Positions 42,909 to 52,214 of a stretch of DNA of 64,000 bases are shown piece by piece; the stretch's first letter is position 1, and the number at the start of each line of letters is the position of its first letter. This DNA is from a virus: positions 62,001-126,000 of IMG/VR virus record IMGVR_UViG_3300047157_000197; one strand, given 5' to 3'. Both the position numbers and the translations under genes were made by a program. The notes beneath the pieces are model-generated. The model was not told where the DNA came from. It was given only the letters and a program-made list of their open reading frames with translations, and ran no database searches.

Positions 42909-44501
42909 ATGGCTAAACAAAGTTTAAAAGAAATAATAAAACTTGAGTATCAGAAATGTGCTCAAGACCCTATATACTTCATGAAGAAGTACTGTATGAT
43001 ACAACATCCAGTTAGGGGGAAAATTCCTTTTCACTTATATCAGTTTCAAGAAAGAACTTTAGACCAATTCGCAGAACACAGATACAACATCATTCTTAAA
43101 TCTCGACAAACGGGTATCTCAACCTTAACTGCGGGATTTTCACTTTGGAAGATGTTATTCAATCAAGATTTTAATGTATTGGTAATTGCAACTAAACAAG
43201 AAGTTGCCAAGAACCTTGTAACGAAGGTTCGTGTAATGAATCAATATTTACCATCATGGTTAAAACAAAATACAGTAGAGGATAACAAACTATCCTTAAG
43301 ATACTCGAATGGTTCTCAGATAAAAGCAACTTCAGCCGCTGGTGATGCTGGTCGTTCTGAAGCATTATCTTTATTAGTATTTGATGAGGCAGCATTTATT
43401 GATAAGATTGAAGATATTTGGGTATCGGCACAATCAACACTATCGACTGGGGGTAATGCAATTATCCTATCTACTCCAAATGGTGTAGGAAACTTTTTTC
43501 ACAAAACTTGGGTAGGTGCAGAAGAAGAAACAAATACTTTTAACACTATTAGATTACATTGGAGTGTACATCCAGAAAGAGACCAAGATTGGAGAGATGA
43601 ACAAGAAGTTTTATTAGGACCAAAAGGAGCAGCACAAGAATGTGATTGTGATTTTGTATCTTCGGGTGATACTGTGATAGACCCACAACTCCTTATGTTC
43701 TATAAAGAATCATTTATCCAAGAACCAGTTGAAAAGACTGGATTCGATGGAAATCTTTGGAAGTGGGAATATCCAAACTATCAGAAATCTTATATGGTAG
43801 TTGCCGATGTTGCTCGTGGTGATGCTGCCGATTTCTCGGCATGTCATGTTATTGATATAGAAGAATCATCTCAAGTTGCAGAATATAAAGGTAAATTAGA
43901 TACAAAAGATTTTGGAAATTTTCTTGTATCTCTTGCAACCGATTATAACAATGCATTACTAGTAGTTGAGAACGCAAATATTGGTTGGGCAGTAATTCAA
44001 CAAGTAATTGATAGAGGATATGGAAACCTTTTCTATATGAGTAAAGATTTAAAGTATGTAGATGTAGAGAATCAATTAACAAACAAATACAGAGCACAAG
44101 ATAGAGGGTTAACTGCAGGTTTTAGTACAACATCTAAAACAAGACCTCTAATCATATCTAAATTAGAACAATACATTAGAGAAAAATCCGTTACAATTCG
44201 TTCACAAAGAACAATAGATGAATTATTTACATTTATATGGAATGGTAATAGAGCAGAAGCAATGAGGGGTTATAATGATGATTTAACGATGTCCCTTGCA
44301 ATATCGTTGTGGGTTAGAGATACTGCTTTGAGATTAAGACAAGAAGGAATTGATTTAACAAAACAGGCATTAGGTGGAATTGGAGCACATCAATTGGATG
44401 TTGCTGGAATGGGATTTGGTGGTAATGCTTCTATGGATGAAAACCCATGGAAAATGCGGGTTGGGGATAGTAATGAAGATTTAACTTGGTTAATTAAATA
44501 A
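42909..44501 (+). CDS. Terminase large subunit (T4 gp17-like)
   Basis: 530 residues; the ATP-driven DNA-packaging motor and nuclease. ATPase: Walker A-like SRQTGIST (about 65-72) and Walker B LLVFDEAAFI (about 131-140) followed by the coupling motif LSTPNG. Nuclease (RNase-H-like): VADVARGDAADFSA with the first Asp, VVENANIG with the central Glu, and NDDLTMSLAI with the final Asp. The length is near T4 gp17 (610). It starts one base after the previous stop and ends just before a promoter-like box. Confidence 0.95.
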   Translation: MAKQSLKEIIKLEYQKCAQDPIYFMKKYCMIQHPVRGKIPFHLYQFQERTLDQFAEHRYNIILKSRQTGISTLTAGFSLWKMLFNQDFNVLVIATKQEVAKNLVTKVRVMNQYLPSWLKQNTVEDNKLSLRYSNGSQIKATSAAGDAGRSEALSLLVFDEAAFIDKIEDIWVSAQSTLSTGGNAIILSTPNGVGNFFHKTWVGAEEETNTFNTIRLHWSVHPERDQDWRDEQEVLLGPKGAAQECDCDFVSSGDTVIDPQLLMFYKESFIQEPVEKTGFDGNLWKWEYPNYQKSYMVVADVARGDAADFSACHVIDIEESSQVAEYKGKLDTKDFGNFLVSLATDYNNALLVVENANIGWAVIQQVIDRGYGNLFYMSKDLKYVDVENQLTNKYRAQDRGLTAGFSTTSKTRPLIISKLEQYIREKSVTIRSQRTIDELFTFIWNGNRAEAMRGYNDDLTMSLAISLWVRDTALRLRQEGIDLTKQALGGIGAHQLDVAGMGFGGNASMDENPWKMRVGDSNEDLTWLIK

Positions 44502-44504
44502 CTA

Positions 44505-44515
44505 TATATTTATAA
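44505..44515 (+). promoter_or_regulatory. Promoter-like element TATATTTATAA
   Basis: A copy of the recurrent box 17 bases before the ATG at 44533, followed by AAGGAG (44519-44524). Confidence 0.6.
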
Positions 44516-44532
44516 TATAAGGAGAAATAACT

Positions 44533-44922
44533 ATGATATCATTAAAAAATTTACTTAACGAAGAAATACACACAGAAGAATATACTGTGGAAAATTATCA
44601 CGATATAAAAGAATTCTGTGAATTCATGAAAGAATACAAATCTGATATGAATGAAGCTGAGTATCAAGGTAGAACAGTTAAACTTGGAAAACCAATGCAA
44701 GGTGATACTAAGAAATTCAAAGTATATGTCAAAAACCCCAAAGGTAATGTAGTAAAAGTAAACTTTGGACATGGAGGAAGTTCAGCAAAGAAATCAGGAG
44801 AAAAAACAATGTCTATTCGAAAGAATAATCCAGATGCAAGAAAAGCATTTAGAGCTAGACACAATTGTGATTCACCAGGTCCAAGACACAAAGCAAGATA
44901 CTGGTCTTGTAGAAAATGGTAA
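44533..44922 (+). CDS. Probable internal head protein with C-terminal RYWSCRKW domain
   Basis: 129 residues. The N-terminus MISLKNLLNEEI is a short amphipathic segment with an L-x-E site, like T4 capsid-targeting sequences; a second site, DMNEAE, lies near residue 40. The C-terminal ~85 residues form a basic domain (KFKVYVKNPKGNVVKVNFG, ... RKAFRARHNCDSPGPRHKAR, then YWSCRKW) with two conserved-looking cysteines, similar in style to small DNA-associated proteins of phages. It lies between terminase and portal genes with a strong Shine-Dalgarno. Packaging in the capsid is inferred, not shown. Confidence 0.7.
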   Translation: MISLKNLLNEEIHTEEYTVENYHDIKEFCEFMKEYKSDMNEAEYQGRTVKLGKPMQGDTKKFKVYVKNPKGNVVKVNFGHGGSSAKKSGEKTMSIRKNNPDARKAFRARHNCDSPGPRHKARYWSCRKW

Positions 44923-44963
44923 AACAAAAACAAATAAAGGTTATAATTTAAATTAGGAACAAA

Positions 44964-46700
44964 ATGGCAGATACTTCATTTTTTGGTAGATTAACGAAAC
45001 TCTTTCGTACTCAAGCAGTTGTTACTGTTGATAAAGAGGGTAAGAGAAAAGTAATTGATACCGATGAAAGACAACAAACTAACTTATCTTCTTTAAGAGA
45101 TAGGTACACGAAACTACAAAAAGGTTTCTATGAACAAGCAGGTGGTGCTCAATCAATGGCATACCAACAAGTTCGTAGAGAAGTTTTTAGAGATTTTGAT
45201 GCAATGGATAATGACCCAATATTAGCATCAGCTCTTGATATATACGCAGATGAATCAACACTAAAAAATGAATTTGGTGATACTCTTGGAATTGTATCTG
45301 ATAATCAACAAGTACAAGAAATATTAAGAAACTTATTTTATGATGTTCTTAATATTGAATTCAACTTATGGCCATGGGTAAGAAATATGTGTAAGTATGG
45401 AGATTTCTTCTTAGGTTTAGAAATCGCTGAAGGTAAAGGTATTGTTAACGTTACACCTCATTCAGTTTACAACACAGAAAGATTAGAAAGAACAGACCCA
45501 TCGAATCCAAACTCAGTAAAGTTTAAAATTACTGAAGACCCAAATGGAAAAGAACAATACGAAAACTTTGAAGTTGCTCACTTTAGATTATTAGCAGATA
45601 CAAACTGGTTACCATATGGTAAATCTATGATTGAGAATGGACGAAGATTGTGGAAACAATTATCTTTAATGGAAGATGCAATGTTAATCCATAGAATTAT
45701 GAGAGCACCTGAAAAGAGAGTTTTCAAAGTAGATATAGGAAACATACCTCCAACAGAAGTAGATAACTATATGCAAAGAATTATGAACAAGATGAAGAAA
45801 GTTCCTTTTGTTGATAGAAATACTGGTGATTACAACTTAAAGTACAATATGCAAAACCTAACAGAAGATTTTTATCTACCTGTTCGTGGTGGTGATAGTG
45901 GAACCAATATTGAAAATCTTGCTGGTTTAGAATATGCAAGTATTGAGGATATTGATTATCTAAAAAACAAATTATTTGCAGCTCTAAAGATTCCAAAAGC
46001 TTATTTAGGATATGAAGAAAATGTAGGTGGTAAAGCAACTCTTGCTGCAGAAGATGTTAGATTCGCAAGAACAATAGAAAGAATACAAAGAACCGTAGTA
46101 TCTGAATTAACTAAAATTGCAATAGTACATTTATATGCACAAGGAGTTACTGATTCAGAAATGACAAACTTTGAATTACAATTAGTAAATCCATCTTTTA
46201 TTTACGAACAAGAAAAATTAAATCTTTGGAGTGAAAAAATTAGATTAGCTCAAGATATACAAGGTCTTAATATGTTATCTAAAGATTGGGTATATGATAA
46301 TGTATTTAAATTATCAGATGGAGAATCCGATGAACAAAGAGTTCAGATGTTAGATGATTTAAAAGATAGATATAGATTCCGTTCTATTGAAGATGAGGGT
46401 AATGACCCTGCACAAGAAGATGAAGAGCCAGATGATATTGAGGAATCAATTGAAAAACTAAAACAAGAAATAAAAGATAAAGGTGGTAGACCGAAAGAAG
46501 GTGGAACATATGGAAAAGATAAACACCCATATGGAAGAGACCCTTTAGGAGATAAAGAAAGAAAAGATGCTAAAAGAAACACAACTTCTGAAGAAAAAGC
46601 TATACAATATATTAATGGTATTGCATCAAAAAGAAAATATTTACATGAATTAAAAGGTATGTTAGATGAGGAGAATATCCTCAAAGATACTGAAAATTAA
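44964..46700 (+). CDS. Portal vertex protein (T4 gp20-like)
   Basis: 578 residues (T4 gp20 is 524). The dodecameric portal is the entry for DNA and the starting point of prohead assembly. Diagnostic stretches are FDAMDNDPILASALDIYADE, EFNLWPWVRNMCKYGDFFLG, HRIMRAPEKRVFKVDIGNI and LKIPKAYLGYEENVGGKATL, all typical of gp20 of T4-like phages. The C-terminal tail is highly charged (EEPDDIEESIEKLKQEIKDKGG) and longer than usual. It stands in the expected place after the terminase and before prohead-core genes. Confidence 0.93.
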   Translation: MADTSFFGRLTKLFRTQAVVTVDKEGKRKVIDTDERQQTNLSSLRDRYTKLQKGFYEQAGGAQSMAYQQVRREVFRDFDAMDNDPILASALDIYADESTLKNEFGDTLGIVSDNQQVQEILRNLFYDVLNIEFNLWPWVRNMCKYGDFFLGLEIAEGKGIVNVTPHSVYNTERLERTDPSNPNSVKFKITEDPNGKEQYENFEVAHFRLLADTNWLPYGKSMIENGRRLWKQLSLMEDAMLIHRIMRAPEKRVFKVDIGNIPPTEVDNYMQRIMNKMKKVPFVDRNTGDYNLKYNMQNLTEDFYLPVRGGDSGTNIENLAGLEYASIEDIDYLKNKLFAALKIPKAYLGYEENVGGKATLAAEDVRFARTIERIQRTVVSELTKIAIVHLYAQGVTDSEMTNFELQLVNPSFIYEQEKLNLWSEKIRLAQDIQGLNMLSKDWVYDNVFKLSDGESDEQRVQMLDDLKDRYRFRSIEDEGNDPAQEDEEPDDIEESIEKLKQEIKDKGGRPKEGGTYGKDKHPYGRDPLGDKERKDAKRNTTSEEKAIQYINGIASKRKYLHELKGMLDEENILKDTEN

Positions 46701-46717
46701 TTAATCTTATATAATTT

Positions 46718-46729
46718 TATATTTATATA
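46718..46729 (+). promoter_or_regulatory. Promoter-like element TATATTTATATA
   Basis: An exact copy between the portal gene and the next gene, 37 bases before the ATG at 46767. Confidence 0.6.
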
Positions 46730-46766
46730 AGGGAAATTTACTATATCATAATAGGAAAAAATAACG

Positions 46767-47639
46767 ATGAAAAAAATAAAACACTCAAAATTTAAGAATA
46801 CTGGTTTTCTTTTTGAGCTTTTAACTCGACAAATTACCATGGAAATACTAAATGGTAGTGAGGAAAAGGCTAAAGGAATAATTAAAGAATTCTATGGCAG
46901 AGGAACAGAATTATCTAAAGAACTTAGATTATTTAACCTTTTAATAAATGAAAGATATAATACAGAATCAAAGGCTGAAAAGTTTATTGATGCTATTTTA
47001 GAAGCACATACTAAAATAAATTATAAAACAATTCAACGAGAAAAATATAATCTTATTAAATCTATTAAAGAAAATTTTGAAATAAATAATTTTTTATCAT
47101 CTCCCGTAACAAATTATAAAATTTTAGCATCAATTCATAAATTATTTGAAGGTAAAAAGAATAATATTCTTGATGTTAAAGATGTATTTAATTCTAAAAT
47201 AACTATTGTAGAGCACATTTCATCGAATTCCCAAATTACAAAAAATGCTAAACAAGATAAATTAGTTGAAGAATACAAAAAACAAGAAAAAGACCTTAGA
47301 TTGTTGACATATAAGATTCTTGTTGAAACTTTTAACAAAAAATATACTACTTTAGATAAATCACAAAAAGGATTATTAAGAGAGTATATTAATAATGTTA
47401 CTAACACATCAAAGTTTAATGAATATTTTGAATCTCAGTTAATTGAAACAATCACATCTTTACATTCAATGTATAAAGGTATGAAAGATAAGATTACAAA
47501 AATAAAGTTGAGAGAAACAATAAATGTTTTGAAAAAACAGAAAATCGGTAAGAAAATTACAGATGAACAAGTTTCAGCTTTAATGATGTCTTATGAGTTG
47601 ATTAAGGAGATAAAAAATGTCAATGGAACAAAATCTTAA
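46767..47639 (+). CDS. Conserved-type head-module protein, possibly prohead core
   Basis: A 290-residue, Lys-rich, mostly helical protein beginning MKKIKHSKFKNTGFLFELLT. The position directly after the portal is where T4 has core genes 67 and 68. The KHSKFKNTG.LFELL opening is a pattern I associate with hypothetical proteins next to the portal in marine T4-like phages. No enzymatic motif is seen. The next gene begins 23 bases before its stop. Confidence 0.65.
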   Translation: MKKIKHSKFKNTGFLFELLTRQITMEILNGSEEKAKGIIKEFYGRGTELSKELRLFNLLINERYNTESKAEKFIDAILEAHTKINYKTIQREKYNLIKSIKENFEINNFLSSPVTNYKILASIHKLFEGKKNNILDVKDVFNSKITIVEHISSNSQITKNAKQDKLVEEYKKQEKDLRLLTYKILVETFNKKYTTLDKSQKGLLREYINNVTNTSKFNEYFESQLIETITSLHSMYKGMKDKITKIKLRETINVLKKQKIGKKITDEQVSALMMSYELIKEIKNVNGTKS

Positions 47640-49164
47640 TAAATTTTTAGAAGAACTTATCCAAGAAGTTGAAAAAGAATTGGATGAGGCAACTGCAACA
47701 GGCAATGTAGCTGGGTATAATGTACCTGGTGCATTTTCTAATGGTGGTGCTAAAGATAAGAAGCGTAAGAAAAAGATTTCAACTCAATTCGGTATGAAGA
47801 TAGTTGGTAAGGTGGATGAAGATTCAGTAAACGAATCAATAATTACTGAAAAACAATTAAAAGGATTAGATGGAATTGATTCTAAAACTCATCTAAAAAA
47901 AATCTCAGATAAACAAAAATTAAAAATCATACAAGGGAATGGAAATATTATTTCATTTAAAGTTCCAAAGGGAAGTAGTAGAAATTTTTGGCAAGTAATA
48001 GTAAAAGGTAAAATTAAAAAAACAAGAAATCTTCAAGGATATGTAAGGTATATTGTACCTGGTAAAATGATAAATTCTCCTTTTTTTAAATCTGAGAAAG
48101 ATTTAATTAATGGTGTTGATTGGGATTCTGTTGAACAAACTCGTAGATTTAACGAATCAGTAAAAGAAGCAACATTCAGACCAAATTCAGGTACTATGAG
48201 TGGTGGTACATATGGTTTAGATAAAAGAAAGTATGAATTAAAAAGAGATGTTAAAGGTGTACAAATCGGTGATTATACAAATGTAACATTACCTAAAGGA
48301 ACTATTATATATAACTTACCAGGTGGAGTATTTGCACACCATCGTTCATTAAAAAGCTATGAAGCTGGAATGAATAAATATTTTAATAAACCTACATTCA
48401 GAGGAATATCAATTAGAAGAGAAAAAAATGTTATTCTTTCAATAGAAAAAAATTCAAAGATATTAGAATCAGTAAACGAAATATTAGTAATAGTAGATAA
48501 GTTTGATAAAAGGAAACAAGATTACGATAAAGTTTATTACCAAGATGGTGGTAAAAGACCAGGTGATGGAGATATCAACAAAGCACAAAAAGAATTTGCT
48601 AAGTTAAGTAAGAAACATAAAGGTTTAACTCTTATATCTGTTGATAGAAACAGTAAGATGTATGATGTAAATGAATCGGTAAACGAAGCAAAAAAAACTG
48701 ACCAATGGACACTTGATGTAATAGACCACTTAGAATACTTAAAATATCCAAAAAAAGATATAGATTATATAATGGATTTTGAGAAAAAGAAGATTAAAGG
48801 ATGGAAAAGAAAAAAAGTAAATCCAACTTCGGTGGGGCAACAATTAAATATTATTCTTAAAAAACTCAGAAGGAACGAAGCAATAGAATCAGTAAACGAA
48901 GCTAAAGTAAAAAGACCAGTAAATCGTTGGTTAGAATTAAAAAACGATGATTCAATGCATGCTCATAAGAAAATGGCTATGGGATTGAAAGAACTTAAAT
49001 ATCAACTTAGAGAAACAGAAAAATTCTTTAATTGGTATAATAAGATTAAAACAATGAATGAGTTAGATTCTGATAACTATTGGAAAAGAACAAACAAACA
49101 TATTTATAAGATAAAGGAGAGATTGATAAACATCGCTCGAACTATACAGGAGATAGAAAAATGA
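47617..49164 (+). CDS. Modular internal head polyprotein with repeated SVNE sites
   Basis: 515 residues; the start is supported by AAGGAG 8 bases upstream. The N-terminus (NLNKFLEELIQEVEKELDE) is an amphipathic helix ending in LDEATATG at 22-29, the same octapeptide found at the predicted cleavage site of the major capsid protein (59-66). Further sites split the chain into about six modules of 60-110 residues: DSVNES, FNESVKEA, LESVNEI, NESVNEA and IESVNEA. One module holds GTIIYNLPGGVFAHH and another KYPKKDIDYIMDFEKKKI. The pattern fits a cargo protein cut by the gp21-like protease and packaged with DNA. The modules are of unknown function. Confidence 0.7.
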   Translation: MSMEQNLNKFLEELIQEVEKELDEATATGNVAGYNVPGAFSNGGAKDKKRKKKISTQFGMKIVGKVDEDSVNESIITEKQLKGLDGIDSKTHLKKISDKQKLKIIQGNGNIISFKVPKGSSRNFWQVIVKGKIKKTRNLQGYVRYIVPGKMINSPFFKSEKDLINGVDWDSVEQTRRFNESVKEATFRPNSGTMSGGTYGLDKRKYELKRDVKGVQIGDYTNVTLPKGTIIYNLPGGVFAHHRSLKSYEAGMNKYFNKPTFRGISIRREKNVILSIEKNSKILESVNEILVIVDKFDKRKQDYDKVYYQDGGKRPGDGDINKAQKEFAKLSKKHKGLTLISVDRNSKMYDVNESVNEAKKTDQWTLDVIDHLEYLKYPKKDIDYIMDFEKKKIKGWKRKKVNPTSVGQQLNIILKKLRRNEAIESVNEAKVKRPVNRWLELKNDDSMHAHKKMAMGLKELKYQLRETEKFFNWYNKIKTMNELDSDNYWKRTNKHIYKIKERLINIARTIQEIEK

Positions 49165-49442
49165 AAATAACAAGAGAAGCATTAAAAAACATAGTTAAAG
49201 AAACTATGATTGAAGAATCTGAATATCAAGAATTTTTCAAAAGAGCCTTAGAAAAAGCAGGTAAATCTATTCCTTCTATGTCTGATGAAGAAAAGAAGGC
49301 ATTCTTTAACAAGATTGAAAAAACTTGGAAAGGTAGAGGAGCAAAAAAAGAACAAGTTTCTGAATTAACAGATGCTCAGAAAAAACTACCACCAGCACTT
49401 CAAAAGGCAATAGAGAAAAAAGATAGTAAGAAGAAAGACTAA
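49161..49442 (+). CDS. Small helical head-module protein
   Basis: 93 residues beginning MKITREALKNIVKETMIEES, another amphipathic start with acidic end, followed by a compact domain (YQEFFKRALEKAGKSIPSMS, then EEKKAFFNKIEKTWKG). It overlaps the previous gene by 4 bases and precedes the 58-codon gene by one base. The place before the prohead protease matches T4 gp67/gp68 prohead-core genes. VSEL near residue 66 is a weak possible protease site. Function inferred from position. Confidence 0.65.
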   Translation: MKITREALKNIVKETMIEESEYQEFFKRALEKAGKSIPSMSDEEKKAFFNKIEKTWKGRGAKKEQVSELTDAQKKLPPALQKAIEKKDSKKKD

Positions 49443-49443
49443 A

Positions 49444-49620
49444 GTGACTAAAAAAGAATTGTATGATATAATCAATGAGGAAATCGTTAACTTCAAAAAA
49501 GGAAAAATTAACGAAGACCTTAATGAGTCTGATAAAGATTTAATAAGAAAAATCATCAGACAAGAGGTATCAGCAATCTTTTTTGATTTATTTAAAAAAC
49601 GTAAAAGTTGGGGAGCATAA
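49444..49620 (+). CDS. 58-residue head-module protein (GTG start)
   Basis: GTG at 49444 starts a 58-codon frame (MTKKELYDIINEEIVNFKKG...) ending in TAA at 49618-49620, whose last base is the first base of the protease ATG. The C-terminus RKIIRQEVSAIFFDLFKKRK is an amphipathic helix with a hydrophobic face, and KINEDLNE carries two possible I/L-x-E sites. Tight packing, one base after the previous stop and overlapping the next start, supports a real gene. It probably belongs to the prohead core. Confidence 0.65.
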   Translation: MTKKELYDIINEEIVNFKKGKINEDLNESDKDLIRKIIRQEVSAIFFDLFKKRKSWGA

Positions 49621-50201
49621 TGGCAAATTTATTAATAGAAACAAACCTATTCGAAGGTAGAGTAAACGAGGACGAGAGTGGAAGAACTATCGTTAAGGGT
49701 ATTTTACAAAGAGCAGGTGCAGAAAATCAAAATGGAAGGATATATCCTAAACCAATTTTGATGAGAGAAGCTAAGAAATACGAAACACTTATTAAAGAAA
49801 GAAGAGCACTTGGTGAATTAGACCATCCAGATTCTTCTGTAATCAATCTAAAGAATGTATCTCATAACGTAAGAGAGATTCATTGGGATAACGATGATTT
49901 AGTAGGAACAGTTGAGATATTACCTACCCCATCTGGTAACATCTTAAAAGAACTACTTAAAGCAGGAATCCTTTTAGGTATATCATCAAGAGGTATGGGT
50001 TCAGTAGAACCTCTATCAGGTGGTAAAGTACAAGTAGGTGAAGATTTTGAATTGATAGGTTGGGATTTTGTTTCTAATCCATCAACACATGGAGCATTTA
50101 TGACTCCGATGAACGAATCTGTTAACAAACAAGGTGAAGTTTGTAACGAGTGGTGTAAATCACAAGATTTAATGAGAGAAATTATAACAGAATTAAACTA
50201 A
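49620..50201 (+). CDS. Prohead core protease (T4 gp21-like)
   Basis: 193 residues from ATG 49620 (TAATG overlap; a TTG 12 bases upstream is less likely). It is the serine protease that matures the T4-type prohead. Family features are ILQRAGAENQNGRIYP near the N-terminus, the catalytic His in GELDHPDSS (about 60-68) and the catalytic Ser in GISSRGMGS (about 119-127), followed by DFELIGWDFVSNPS. Its C-terminal part contains NESVNKQ, nearly the same as the SVNE sites in neighbouring proteins, suggesting self-processing. Length is close to T4 gp21 (212). Confidence 0.92.
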   Translation: MANLLIETNLFEGRVNEDESGRTIVKGILQRAGAENQNGRIYPKPILMREAKKYETLIKERRALGELDHPDSSVINLKNVSHNVREIHWDNDDLVGTVEILPTPSGNILKELLKAGILLGISSRGMGSVEPLSGGKVQVGEDFELIGWDFVSNPSTHGAFMTPMNESVNKQGEVCNEWCKSQDLMREIITELN

Positions 50202-50204
50202 GTT

Positions 50205-50393
50205 ATGGCATTTGATATAAAAAAATATTTAGGTGATAATGATATTAAATTAGGAACAGTAACAAGAAACGTTGCAAGTGTTCCATTTAAAGGTGGTCAC
50301 AACGATATAAGAAAAACTAATTATGATGTTAAGATTACCGAAGATGGTAAACTTGATTTATATACTCTTAAAAAGGAGACAAAGAAATTATGA
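50205..50393 (+). CDS. 62-residue protein, unknown function
   Basis: A small Lys-rich protein (MAFDIKKYLGDNDIKLGTVT...) starting 3 bases after the protease stop and overlapping the next gene by 4 bases (ATGA). SVPFKGGHNDIRKTNYDVKI looks like a beta-hairpin. No family recognised. By position it is probably a minor head or core component. Confidence 0.6.
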   Translation: MAFDIKKYLGDNDIKLGTVTRNVASVPFKGGHNDIRKTNYDVKITEDGKLDLYTLKKETKKL

Positions 50394-52204
50394 TTAAACT
50401 AACTGATTTATTACAAGAACAAGATTCATTTACTGCAATCAACAAAAGTAGTGGTAACGTAACTGCATTTAAATCAAAAGATGCAAGAGACTCTGCAGTT
50501 AAATCAGGTACTCATGATAAAAATAAAGATTCAGAAGATGATGATGATAAAAAAGATACTCCTAAAGTAAACATCTTTAAAAGGGATAATGATTCCGACT
50601 CAAAGAAAAATCTTCAGAAAATGAAAAAAGATAAAAGTGGAACTCAAAAATCTTTATTTCCTGATGAGAAACCAGATTCAAAACCAACTGGTGATTCTAA
50701 TAAAATAAAAGACCCAAAAGGAATGTCAAAGGTTGTTCCTAAAGATATTGGAACAGACCCTGATAAGATGGAAGCTTGGCTATTTGATGAAGATGGTGCA
50801 ATTGGAGATGGTCAAAGTTTCGGAATGAGTGATAAAAACGCAGATGAACTTTACAATTTACATGGTAAATATGATGATGCAAAAAAAGCTGGTGATAAAA
50901 AAGAAATTGAACGAACTAAGAAAGAGTACATTGAATTTGTTTATAACAATTTAGAAAAAAATCAAAACAAACCAAAAGAACCTGAAACAAACGATTATTG
51001 GAACAAGGATAAAGATGCACCTAAGAGAGATGATAACACCGATACACAGATAGATGATGTTCAAAATAATATTGGTGATTTAGATGGCGATGAAATGAGA
51101 GATTATGCAGAATCAGATATATTCCCATATCTTAAAGGGAAAGATTTAGAAATTGCAAAATCATTAGTAGATGATATTGAAGATTCTGGTTCAGATTTTG
51201 TTAGAAGTGCTGATGTAAGGGCAGATTTAAAAGATTTATTTGATAAGAAAATGACTTTAGATTCTCCAAAAATAAAACCTTTTGCTCCAAAACCATCTAA
51301 AATTGTACTAAAGAACCTTGATACATTAGGTGACATGGCGATTGGTGATAAACCAGCATTAAATCCAAAAGATATGGGTGATGCAGAATATGAAAGAACA
51401 ATGTTACGAATGATACATAATTCATTAGAAGATTCAAACTATCATACGGCTAACAGATTTATCTTTGCAGATTTAGAAGGTAATAAAGAAAAAAGAAAGA
51501 AAGCTGATTTCAGAAATGCTCCAGATTTAGGTTCGCCTGATTATAAAGATTGGACAGAAAAAAACACTATCTATACAAAAGATTTTAATGCAGGATTTAA
51601 TAGAAAAAATGAAAGAGATGATTTATTTGATAAAGTTTCAATTGAAGCTGCTCAAAAATCAGGACATGATGGTGGACAAATTCTTGCTGGTTATCTTGTA
51701 AAACTAAGAAAAGATGGTAAAGAAGATTTAGCAAATAGAATTCAAAAATCATTTGAAGATGCTGAAAAATCTATGGATGAGGGTAAACTTAGTATCACAT
51801 CTCTTGTTAAAGAATCTATATTTATAAAAAATTTAATCAACGAAGGAACTCGTTCTCAAGTTGGTGTGATTGGTAGAAATGGTAAGATTGTTTCTGCATA
51901 CGTTCATTTCGATGGTTATCCATCAAATATGAAACCAGGTTTAAAACATCACATGAAGAACGAAAAAGATGTTCTTAAACTAATCAAGATGGGTGGGGCA
52001 AGAGGAATCTTTGATGATAAAGAAATTGAATATTACAAAAAAAGTGGTCAACCATTAAAAGGTGATTCTAAAGATATTAAATCATATATTAACGATGCTG
52101 GAGTTGAGGCTGGAGCAGAATATGTATATTTATACAATATAAAGGATAAGAAATGGTATTTCGCCGATGTATATGGTAAAAAAGAACTAAAAAAATTATT
52201 TTAA
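50390..52204 (+). CDS. Internal head polyprotein with conserved-looking C-terminal domain
   Basis: 604 residues. It begins MIKLTDLLQEQDSF, a capsid-targeting-like segment with an LLQE site. A long low-complexity Asp/Lys region (about 25-220) is followed by helical sequence. LINEGTRSQVGVI marks a probable cut, releasing a ~125-residue C-terminal domain (AYVHFDGYPSNMKPGLKHH, ... DVLKLIKMGGARGIFDDKE). The acidic-basic low-complexity part is typical of packaged internal proteins. It overlaps the upstream gene by 4 bases. Function unknown. Confidence 0.68.
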   Translation: MIKLTDLLQEQDSFTAINKSSGNVTAFKSKDARDSAVKSGTHDKNKDSEDDDDKKDTPKVNIFKRDNDSDSKKNLQKMKKDKSGTQKSLFPDEKPDSKPTGDSNKIKDPKGMSKVVPKDIGTDPDKMEAWLFDEDGAIGDGQSFGMSDKNADELYNLHGKYDDAKKAGDKKEIERTKKEYIEFVYNNLEKNQNKPKEPETNDYWNKDKDAPKRDDNTDTQIDDVQNNIGDLDGDEMRDYAESDIFPYLKGKDLEIAKSLVDDIEDSGSDFVRSADVRADLKDLFDKKMTLDSPKIKPFAPKPSKIVLKNLDTLGDMAIGDKPALNPKDMGDAEYERTMLRMIHNSLEDSNYHTANRFIFADLEGNKEKRKKADFRNAPDLGSPDYKDWTEKNTIYTKDFNAGFNRKNERDDLFDKVSIEAAQKSGHDGGQILAGYLVKLRKDGKEDLANRIQKSFEDAEKSMDEGKLSITSLVKESIFIKNLINEGTRSQVGVIGRNGKIVSAYVHFDGYPSNMKPGLKHHMKNEKDVLKLIKMGGARGIFDDKEIEYYKKSGQPLKGDSKDIKSYINDAGVEAGAEYVYLYNIKDKKWYFADVYGKKELKKLF

Positions 52205-52214
52205 GGAGAGTACA